Shown: positions 57,724-64,000 of the stretch, piece after piece | How positions within the stretch are numbered: position 1 is the first letter of the stretch | How the letters are laid out: the number at the start of each line of letters is the position of its first letter | Source of the DNA: Bacillota bacterium | GTDB lineage: Bacteria > Bacillota > Clostridia > Peptostreptococcales > Anaerovoracaceae | Assembly: GCA_017626845.1 (NCBI GenBank) | Contig: JAGAHX010000024.1 | Location: forward strand, 1-64,000 | Length of the DNA stretch: 64,000 nt | Direction of reading: 5' to 3' | Position numbers and translations under genes: made by a program | The notes under the pieces: generated by a model | The model's input: only the letters and a program-made list of their open reading frames with translations | The model's database searches: none | What the model was told of the DNA's origin: nothing

Positions 57724-60485
57724 GACCGTTACAGTTGAAGATCAGCGGATTTGGCCCTTATGCCGGGACTGCGGAACTCGATCTCGAAAAACTTGGCAAA
57801 AGCGGTCTGTATCTGATCACCGGCGATACTGGGGCAGGAAAGACCACGATATTCGACGCCATCTGCTATGCTCTGTTCGGAGAAGCCAGCGGCGGATCGC
57901 GGGAACCTGCCATGCTGCGATCCAAGTATGCAGCGCCGGACGCGGCGACCGAAGTGGAACTCCGGTTTGAAAACGCCGGCAAGGTGTATACCGTAAAGCG
58001 CAATCCGGAATATCTGCGGCTGAAAAAACGTGGAGACGGCTACACGAAAGAGATCGCAGGAGCCGAACTTCACTATCCCGACGGACGCGTTGAGACCCGG
58101 ACCACGGCGGTGACCCGGGCCGTGGAAGATCTGCTTGGGGTCACGAAAGACCAGTTCTCCCAGATCGCCATGATCGCCCAGGGCGATTTTCTCCGGCTTT
58201 TGCTGGCGGATACCTCCAGCCGGCAGCAGATCTTCCGCAGCCTGTTTCAGACCGATCTGTACCGGATCTTTCAGGACCGGGTAAAACAGGACTGGTCTGC
58301 GCTGAATAAGGAACGGGAAGACGCCAAACTGGGGGTGGATCTCGCAGCGAAGGGCATCCTCTGCGAGGAAGAGGACGTGCTGTATGAATCGGTGCAGAAA
58401 GCGATATCCGGAGACTGCTTAACGAAAGACAGACTTACGTTGATCAGAACGCTGTGCGCACAGGATGAGGAATCCCTGAAAGGCTTGAAACTTCAGGAAA
58501 AGGAGGCTTCCGGCGCACTGCAGGATCTCGCAGCTCTGCTGGAAAAATGCGGGCAGCGAAAGGCGCTGGAGCAGGAAAAGGAGACTGCCGAAACAGCGGT
58601 GGAAACGCACCGGCAGAAGCAGAATGCGGTGGAGCAGGCCGTCCGGCAGGCGGAAGAAAACGCAAAGGATGCGGAGCTCTGGGAACAAGAAGCTTCCCTG
58701 CTTACGGCAAAACTGCCGGATTACGACAAACTGGAGACGCTGCACGGCCAGGCCGCGGAACTGGAACAGACCGCAGCGGAGCTGCGGGAGTCGCTGACCC
58801 GAGAAGAAGAAAGCAAAACGGCTTTGGCAAACGGAACCGTAGCTTTGCTGGAGGAACTGCAGCAGCTGGCGTCTGCCGGAGAAAACCGGGCCGTTCTCGC
58901 CGGCAGGATCGATCAGCTGAAACAGCGGATAACGGATCTGAACTCGCTTCAGGAAGAACTAAAGACGCTGAACCCCCTCGGAAAGGCCCTGGAAGATGCC
59001 AGGGACGCGTATCTGGCGGCCGAGACGGAGATGAAGGAGACCTCGGACCTGGCGGTCTCTTACCGCAGCCGCTTTAACCGGGAACAGGCAGGCATCATGG
59101 CCGAGGCGCTGGAGGAGGGGAAACCCTGTCCCGTGTGCGGGTCAACGACCCATCCCAATAAAGCGGTAAAGGCGGAGGACGCCCCTTCGGAAGCTCAGGT
59201 GGAAAAGGCGGAAAAGGCGGCGCAGAAGGCCCAGAAACGCTGCAGCGAGGCATCTGCAGCAGCGGCAGAGGCCAAGGCGGCCCTGGAAGCCGCCGAAGCA
59301 GCAGCGGCAAAACACGCAGCGCAGTTGCTCGACGGATGCGGCCTGACTCACGCGGATGCTGTCCTCGCCGAACAGCTGCGGGAATGCCGGCAGTCCTGTG
59401 CATCCGCGAAGGAGGAACTGGCGAAGGAAGAATCCCGAGTACAGCGGAAAGCAGAATTGGAAGAGGAAAAGCCCATAAAAGAATCCGCGCTGAAACAGGC
59501 GGAGGAACGCATCGCTTCCCTGCGGCTGCAGGAAAGGGAGACGAAGACAAGGGCGGAAAGTCTGCAGGAACAGATCGATGCGCTGGCAAAGGGCCTGGCG
59601 TACGGCAGCAAAAAAGACGCGCTGCAGCAGATCAGCAAACTTCAGCAGAAGGTCCAGGCAGCGAAGGATGCGGTGAAGACCGCTGCGGAGGCGAAGATGG
59701 CCTGGGAAAAGACCCTTGCATCCCGTCAGAGCGCCGTGGAGAACCTCGGAAAGATTCTGGCTGCCCAGCCGCAGCTCGAGGAAGATGCGCTTTTGCAGGA
59801 AAAACAGCAGGCGGAAGAGACATACGAGACCGTCCTGGAACAGATCCGCAGGACGGACCATCGCCTGCAGGTGAACCGGGGCATCGGAGAACAGATCCGC
59901 GGTCACGCGGACCTGCTGGAAAAGCTGGACGAGAAGTGGCAGTGGATGGATGCGCTGCGGCGCACCGTATCCGGACAGCTCTCGGGCAAGGAAAAGGTGG
60001 AACTGGAGGTATGGATCCAGATGACGACCTTCGACCGCATCCTGCGGCGGGCCAACGTGCATCTGATGGAAATGTCTTCCGGCATGTTCGAGCTGAAACG
60101 CCGGGATACGGCGGACAACCAGAGGAGCCAGAGCGGCCTGGAGCTGGACGTAAACGATCACGGAAGCGGCAGTCTGCGCAGCGTTAAAACGTTGTCCGGC
60201 GGAGAATCCTTCCTGGCGTCTCTTTCCCTTGCGCTGGGACTTTCGGAAGAGATCCAGGCGAACGCAGGAGGCGTTAAACTGGACTGCATGTTCGTGGACG
60301 AAGGCTTCGGTTCGCTGGATGAGGATACGCTGCAGCAGGCCATGAAGGCTCTCGGCCGGCTCACGGAAGGCGACCGTCTGGTGGGCATTATCTCCCACGT
60401 AGCGGAATTGCGCCGCCAGATCGACCGCCAGATCGTCGTAAAAAAAGACCCTGCCGGCGGCAGCAGGGCGGAATTGCGGATATAG
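57720..60485 (+). CDS. sbcC: Exonuclease subunit SbcC (Rad50-like)
   Basis: The 921-residue SMC-type ATPase has Walker A G35-D-T-G-A-G-K-T42 at the N-terminus. Two long Ala/Glu/Lys-rich coiled-coil arms meet at the zinc hook C470-P-V-C473, almost exactly in the middle. The ABC signature L-S826-G-G-E is near the C-terminus, with Walker B F-V-D860-E-G. It is a little shorter than E. coli SbcC (about 1050) through shorter coils. It drives SbcD on DNA ends and hairpins. It ends tail-to-tail with the MATE gene 6 bases away, with no distinct terminator. Confidence 0.93.
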   Translation: MRPLQLKISGFGPYAGTAELDLEKLGKSGLYLITGDTGAGKTTIFDAICYALFGEASGGSREPAMLRSKYAAPDAATEVELRFENAGKVYTVKRNPEYLRLKKRGDGYTKEIAGAELHYPDGRVETRTTAVTRAVEDLLGVTKDQFSQIAMIAQGDFLRLLLADTSSRQQIFRSLFQTDLYRIFQDRVKQDWSALNKEREDAKLGVDLAAKGILCEEEDVLYESVQKAISGDCLTKDRLTLIRTLCAQDEESLKGLKLQEKEASGALQDLAALLEKCGQRKALEQEKETAETAVETHRQKQNAVEQAVRQAEENAKDAELWEQEASLLTAKLPDYDKLETLHGQAAELEQTAAELRESLTREEESKTALANGTVALLEELQQLASAGENRAVLAGRIDQLKQRITDLNSLQEELKTLNPLGKALEDARDAYLAAETEMKETSDLAVSYRSRFNREQAGIMAEALEEGKPCPVCGSTTHPNKAVKAEDAPSEAQVEKAEKAAQKAQKRCSEASAAAAEAKAALEAAEAAAAKHAAQLLDGCGLTHADAVLAEQLRECRQSCASAKEELAKEESRVQRKAELEEEKPIKESALKQAEERIASLRLQERETKTRAESLQEQIDALAKGLAYGSKKDALQQISKLQQKVQAAKDAVKTAAEAKMAWEKTLASRQSAVENLGKILAAQPQLEEDALLQEKQQAEETYETVLEQIRRTDHRLQVNRGIGEQIRGHADLLEKLDEKWQWMDALRRTVSGQLSGKEKVELEVWIQMTTFDRILRRANVHLMEMSSGMFELKRRDTADNQRSQSGLELDVNDHGSGSLRSVKTLSGGESFLASLSLALGLSEEIQANAGGVKLDCMFVDEGFGSLDEDTLQQAMKALGRLTEGDRLVGIISHVAELRRQIDRQIVVKKDPAGGSRAELRI

Positions 60486-60491
60486 CGGAAA

Positions 60492-61880
60492 TTACAGCAT
60501 CGAAGGCTGCCCATTCTCCTTGGGCAGTCTTTTGTATATGCGCAAATACATGACCAGAGAGCAGAGGCTTGCGCCGATGATCTGCGACAGCATCTCCGCG
60601 TAGAAGACGCCCATCACGCCGAAACCCATGCGGGGCAGCGCGATCGTGAGCGGCACGATCAGGAACAGCTTGCGGAGCATGGAGAAGAATACGGCGTATT
60701 TGGGCTTGTTGAGCGCCACGAACGTGTTCTGTCCGCCGGTCTGAAAACTCATCATGAAATAGGCGGCGTAATAGATGTGCAGGCAAGGGATGGCGGTCTT
60801 CACCAGCACGTCGTCCGCCGTGAACATGCGGATGAGCTGTTCCGGATGGGTGAATACGACCAGCCAGGCGGCGATGTTGTAGACGAGAGCTGCTGCCAGC
60901 ATAAAGCGGATGGACTTGCGCACACGGTCATAGTTGCGGGCGCCGTAGTTGAAGCTCATGACGGGGACGGACGCGCCGTTGATGCCGCTGATGGGCTGGC
61001 TGATGACTTCCCGCATGGAATTGATGATGGAGAACGCGCCGATATACAGCGTGCTCGCGGCTCCGCCAAAGGTCTTCAGCGTAAGATTTACGACGGTCTG
61101 GGCGATGCTGTTGGAAAACTTGAACATAAAGCCCGTGGCGCCGAGCTTGAGGATGCGGGGCACCTCCTTCATGTCGAGATGCAGGCGGGCGATGCGCAGC
61201 AGCGTCTTTTTCCCGGTGAGGAAGCGGATGACCCACACAGAACTCACGAACTGGGAGATGACCGTGGCGATGGCCGCGCCTTCGACGCCCATATGGAACA
61301 CGAACAGCAGGAGGGCGTCCAATACGATATTCAGCGCCGCGCCGATGAGAACGGTGCCCATGCCGACTTTCGGGAAACCCATGCCGTTGATGAAGGGGTT
61401 CATCCCCAGACTGATGAGCACGAACACGCTGCCGAGCACGTAGATGCGGAAATAGCTCACCGCGTAAGGCAATGTTTCGGCGTCACCGCCCATGGCGGCG
61501 AGGAAGGGCCTTGCGAACAGAAACAGGACGACGGTAAGGACAGCGCTGAACGCAAGCAGCATCGTAAAAGCGGTCTCCAGAATGCGCCGGGCCCGTTCGT
61601 TATCGCCTTCTCCGCGGGCCATGGAACAGAGGGGATTGCCGCCGGTGCCGCAGAGGTTGGCGAAGGCCGTGACCAGGGAGATGAGCGGAAAGGCAATGCC
61701 CACGCCGGACAGCGCCGCCGTGCCTACCCCGGGAATGTGGCCGATGAAGATCCGGTCCACCACGTTATATAAAACGTGCACGATCTCCGCCAGCGCGATG
61801 GGAATGCCCATGCGCAGGACGGTCTTCGGAATGCTTCCCTGGGAAAAGTCTCCTTTTTTTGTCTGGTTCTGAGAGGCCAA
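60492..61880 (-). CDS. MATE-family efflux transporter
   Basis: The 462-residue protein has about twelve membrane helices in two similar halves. The start I-P-K-T-V-L-R-M-G-I-P-I-A-L-A-E and the segment G-T-G-G-N-P-L-C-S-M-A-R-G-E-G-D are typical of the DinF/NorM-like branch common in Clostridia. It should export cationic drugs or metabolites using a sodium or proton gradient. It is transcribed alone on the minus strand; a TGC-TATAAT extended -10 lies about 40 bases before the start. Confidence 0.9.
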   Translation of the reverse strand: MASQNQTKKGDFSQGSIPKTVLRMGIPIALAEIVHVLYNVVDRIFIGHIPGVGTAALSGVGIAFPLISLVTAFANLCGTGGNPLCSMARGEGDNERARRILETAFTMLLAFSAVLTVVLFLFARPFLAAMGGDAETLPYAVSYFRIYVLGSVFVLISLGMNPFINGMGFPKVGMGTVLIGAALNIVLDALLLFVFHMGVEGAAIATVISQFVSSVWVIRFLTGKKTLLRIARLHLDMKEVPRILKLGATGFMFKFSNSIAQTVVNLTLKTFGGAASTLYIGAFSIINSMREVISQPISGINGASVPVMSFNYGARNYDRVRKSIRFMLAAALVYNIAAWLVVFTHPEQLIRMFTADDVLVKTAIPCLHIYYAAYFMMSFQTGGQNTFVALNKPKYAVFFSMLRKLFLIVPLTIALPRMGFGVMGVFYAEMLSQIIGASLCSLVMYLRIYKRLPKENGQPSML

Positions 61881-61919
61881 TTCTGTTTCTCCGTCAAAGA
61901 AATTGTATACAACTTAATT

Positions 61920-61928
61920 ATTATAGCA
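61920..61928 (-). promoter_or_regulatory. Extended -10 promoter of the MATE gene
   Basis: On the minus strand TGC is directly followed by TATAAT. No convincing -35 is seen. Confidence 0.4.
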
Positions 61929-61953
61929 CAACTGCCTCTGCGGCGTGCAATTC

Positions 61954-61982
61954 TTTACAAACCACAAGATATAGCGTACAAT
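61954..61982 (+). promoter_or_regulatory. Promoter of nrdR-cmk
   Basis: TTTACA (61954-61959) and TACAAT (61977-61982) are separated by 17 bp, about 55 bases before the nrdR start codon. Confidence 0.65.
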
Positions 61983-62036
61983 GGAACCGTAATGATAGAA
62001 CTCTTGTGGACAGATTGAATTGTCGGGAGAATTCCT

Positions 62037-62549
62037 ATGAAATGTCCGTTTTGTGAAGCCCCGGATACGAAGGTCATCGACTCAAGACCCACAGAAGAGG
62101 GCCACGCCATCCGCCGGCGCAGAGAATGCGAGAAGTGCGGCAAGCGCTTTACGACGTACGAAAAGGTGGAAGAAGTATTCTTCATGGTCGTCAAGAGAGA
62201 CGGCAGCCGCGAATCCTTCGACCGCAACAAGGTGCTGAACGGCATCGTGAGAGCCTGCGAAAAGCGCCCCGTTACCATGGAGCAGATGGAATCCGTCGTG
62301 TCCGAGGTGGAAAGAGGCCTCAACAACATGATGGAAAAGGAGATCAGCAGCTCCTTCATCGGCGAGGTCGTCATGGAGAAACTGAAGGATCTGGACGAGG
62401 TCGCCTACGTGCGCTTTGCCTCCGTCTACCGCCAGTTTAAGGACGTCAACACCTTTATCGCAGAGATCGAGAAACTGCTGGGAAGCGGCGCAGGCACGAA
62501 GCTCAAGAAAGCTGCCAAGGCTCCGAAGGCCGCTCCCGTGGAGGATTAA
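62037..62549 (+). CDS. nrdR: Transcriptional repressor NrdR
   Basis: The 170-residue nucleotide-sensing repressor of ribonucleotide reductase genes has a zinc ribbon of C3-P-F-C6 and C31-E-K-C34, with the DNA-binding R-R-R-R-E between. An ATP-cone domain follows ([12 protein letters not shown]). Length is slightly above the usual 150 because of a short Lys/Ala-rich tail. It is followed by cmk after 5 bases. I do not see a clear pair of NrdR boxes in its own upstream region. Confidence 0.93.
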   Translation: MKCPFCEAPDTKVIDSRPTEEGHAIRRRRECEKCGKRFTTYEKVEEVFFMVVKRDGSRESFDRNKVLNGIVRACEKRPVTMEQMESVVSEVERGLNNMMEKEISSSFIGEVVMEKLKDLDEVAYVRFASVYRQFKDVNTFIAEIEKLLGSGAGTKLKKAAKAPKAAPVED

Positions 62550-62554
62550 TCCCT

Positions 62555-63217
62555 ATGCGGACCAAGACCATCGTCGCCATCGACGGACCGGCCGGTGCGG
62601 GGAAAAGCACCATCGCCAAGCTGGTGGCGCAGCGCATCGGCGCAGATTATATCGATACCGGAGCCATGTACCGGGCGGTCGCGTTAAAACTGCTCCGCAC
62701 CGGCACGGATTATAAAGACCCCGAAGCCCTGCAGGCCATGCTGGACGGCATGGACGTGGATTTTTCGGAAGGATGCACCATCTTGGACGGGGAAGATGTG
62801 AGCGGGCTCATCCGCACCCCCGAGATCTCGGCGCTGGCGTCTCCGTCTTCCGGCGTCCCCGCCGTGCGGTATAAGCTGACCGCGCTGCAGCAGGCCATGG
62901 GAAAGAGAAAGAGCATCGTCATGGACGGCCGGGACATCGGCACCGTCGTGTTCCCCGATGCGGATTTCAAATTCTTCCTGACGGCTTCCGCGGACGAACG
63001 GGCCCGCCGGCGCACCGAAGAGATGCGGGCGAAAGGGCAGGAGGCGGACTTCGAGATCATCCGGGCGGACATCATCCAGCGCGACTACCAGGATTCCCAC
63101 CGGGAGTTCCGGCCGCTGAAAAAGGCGGAAGGCGCTGTGGAGATCGACTCTACGGACATGAGCATCGAAAGCGTCGTGGATACCATGATGGCTTTTATCG
63201 AGGCGAGAGACCGCTAG
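62555..63217 (+). CDS. cmk: Cytidylate kinase
   Basis: The 220-residue enzyme phosphorylates CMP and dCMP with ATP. The P-loop G11-P-A-G-A-G-K-S-T19 is followed by Y-I-D-T-G-A-M-Y-R, the CMP-binding insert and D-G-R-D-I-G-T-V-V-F-P, all diagnostic of Cmk. A lid region R-A-R-R-R-T-E-E-M is present. It is translated just downstream of nrdR, and the WYL regulator gene starts 18 bases after it. Confidence 0.93.
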   Translation: MRTKTIVAIDGPAGAGKSTIAKLVAQRIGADYIDTGAMYRAVALKLLRTGTDYKDPEALQAMLDGMDVDFSEGCTILDGEDVSGLIRTPEISALASPSSGVPAVRYKLTALQQAMGKRKSIVMDGRDIGTVVFPDADFKFFLTASADERARRRTEEMRAKGQEADFEIIRADIIQRDYQDSHREFRPLKKAEGAVEIDSTDMSIESVVDTMMAFIEARDR

Positions 63218-63235
63218 CGATCCGGGAGGCAGACC

Positions 63236-64000
63236 ATGGCAGGGAGCGAAAATCAAAAGTATAAGCTTTTGTACCTGTACCAGATCCTGATGGAAGAGAC
63301 GGACGAAGACCACGCTTTGACGACGCCCCAGCTGATCGAACGGCTGGCGGCCAAGGGCATCAAGGCGGAGCGTAAAAGCATCTACGCGGACCTGGAGGCT
63401 CTGCGGAGCGAGTTCGGCGTGGATATCGTCGACGTGGGCAGAGGCGGCCACTATGTGGGGCAGCGCACCTTCGAGTTTCCCGAGGTCAAACTGCTGGCGG
63501 ACAGCGTGCTTTCCTCCCGGTTCATAACGGAACGCAAGACCGTGGAACTGGTGGATAAGCTCAAGACGCTGGCCAGCGCCCACCAGGCCAGGCAGCTCAC
63601 CGGCCGCATGTTCGTCGCAGACCGGGTCAAATCCATGAACGGCAGCGTCTACTACAGCGTGGACACCATCGCAGCGGCCATCGACGCCGGCTGCAAGGTG
63701 TCGTTCCGCTACTTCACCTACAATGCCGCGAAGGAAAAGCAGTACCATCACGAAGGGCAGGCTGTCGCGGTAAGCCCCTACGATCTCGTGTGGGATAACG
63801 AATATTATTATCTGATCGCCTACGACGGCGGGGACCGGAAGATCAAGCATTACCGGATCGACCGCATGGAGCGGATCAAAGTCCTGTCGAAAGAAAGCCG
63901 GGAGGGCGCCGATCTGTACGACAAAGCGGACGTGCGCTCCTATTCCAAACGCATGTTCTCCATGTTTTCCGGGGAAGAGACCTCCGTTACCCTGCGGTTT
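63236..64000 (+). CDS. WYL-domain transcriptional regulator, cut by the right edge
   Basis: The first 255 residues are visible; the frame is still open at base 64000. The N-terminus is a DeoR-like winged helix (L-T-T-P-Q-L-I-E-R-L-A-A-K-G, then A-E-R-K-S-I-Y-A-D-L-E-A-L). A WYL domain follows (V-S-F-R-Y-F-T-Y-N, and S-P-Y-D-L-V-W-D-N-E-Y-Y-Y-L-I-A-Y-D). WYL regulators sense ligands, in several cases nucleic acid or nucleotides, and often control DNA repair or defence genes. GGGAGG precedes the ATG. It may be co-transcribed with nrdR-cmk. The target is unknown. Confidence 0.87.
   Translation, partial: MAGSENQKYKLLYLYQILMEETDEDHALTTPQLIERLAAKGIKAERKSIYADLEALRSEFGVDIVDVGRGGHYVGQRTFEFPEVKLLADSVLSSRFITERKTVELVDKLKTLASAHQARQLTGRMFVADRVKSMNGSVYYSVDTIAAAIDAGCKVSFRYFTYNAAKEKQYHHEGQAVAVSPYDLVWDNEYYYLIAYDGGDRKIKHYRIDRMERIKVLSKESREGADLYDKADVRSYSKRMFSMFSGEETSVTLRF

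Noticed and set aside
61950-62036. NrdR boxes upstream of nrdR
   Set aside because: A CACAAGATATAG-like stretch is only weakly similar to the consensus and a second box at the usual spacing is not visible.

Overview
The window is a 64-kb stretch of a GC-rich (near 58% by eye), low-intergenic bacterial chromosome, very probably an anaerobic, amino-acid- or organic-acid-fermenting member of the Clostridia (Bacillota). The basis is strong AGGAGG-type ribosome sites, a DUF4860 pilin-like protein, a DUF1836 regulator, SLH repeats on an exported nucleotidase, a FeoA-FeoB fusion, citrate lyase with a CitX-CitG fusion, and a C_GCAxxG_C_C protein. I do not name a genus. I see no rRNA, tRNA, CRISPR array or prophage. 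No stretch over 300 bases lacks a gene.

Region by region. (1) 1-101: the last 33 codons of an IS3-type transposase run off the left edge. (2) 250-8495: a transglutaminase lipoprotein, then a pilus-type operon (PilC platform, four small membrane-anchored pilin-like proteins, PilT motor). It runs on into a membrane GGDEF protein, a REC-GGDEF-EAL protein and an Hpt protein, so pilus mechanics and cyclic-di-GMP signalling sit on one transcript. (3) 8553-9446 (minus): a lipid kinase, divergent from (4) 9597-23109: an RND adaptor and pump followed with almost no gap by a class II aldolase, a 2-hydroxyacid dehydrogenase, an FGGY sugar kinase, three YtcJ-type amidohydrolases and an M20 amidohydrolase. 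Two more YtcJ-type paralogues follow at 23176 and 24876, making five in total. (5) 26538-31720: a more AT-rich accessory segment with an AAA/DUF4143 ATPase preceded by a 4 x 23-bp tandem repeat, a MmeI-like type IIG restriction-modification protein with an AT-rich target-recognition segment, and a DUF3800 protein. (6) 31806-32996: a DUF134-NifX-(His/Cys-rich)-SlyD-type FKBP fusion protein. (7) 33179-39401: aconitase-type hydratase, NADP isocitrate dehydrogenase and citrate lyase subunits D, E, F. (8) 39518-43478: small membrane proteins, an ECF sigma factor, a DUF4367 protein and an M23 peptidase. (9) 43587-49006: C_GCAxxG_C_C protein, CitXG, FeoAB and an alpha/beta hydrolase. (10) 49035-56417: SLH 5'-nucleotidase, a CPA2 antiporter and DUF1836 regulator on the minus strand, and a long-chain acyl-CoA synthetase behind a 23-bp palindrome. 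(11) 56461-64000: a long inverted repeat, sbcD-sbcC, a MATE exporter (minus), nrdR, cmk and a truncated WYL regulator.

How it fits together (inference). The aconitase-IDH-CitDEF operon plus CitXG links 2-oxoglutarate, isocitrate, citrate and oxaloacetate plus acetate, and could run in either direction. The amidohydrolase array looks like an expanded family of deacylase/deformylase enzymes for related amide substrates, transcribed with sugar-type carbon enzymes and an efflux pump. The most novel-looking items are the DUF134-NifX-FKBP triple fusion with its palindromic operator, the five-fold amidohydrolase array, and the 23-bp iteron-like repeat over the DUF4143 promoter.
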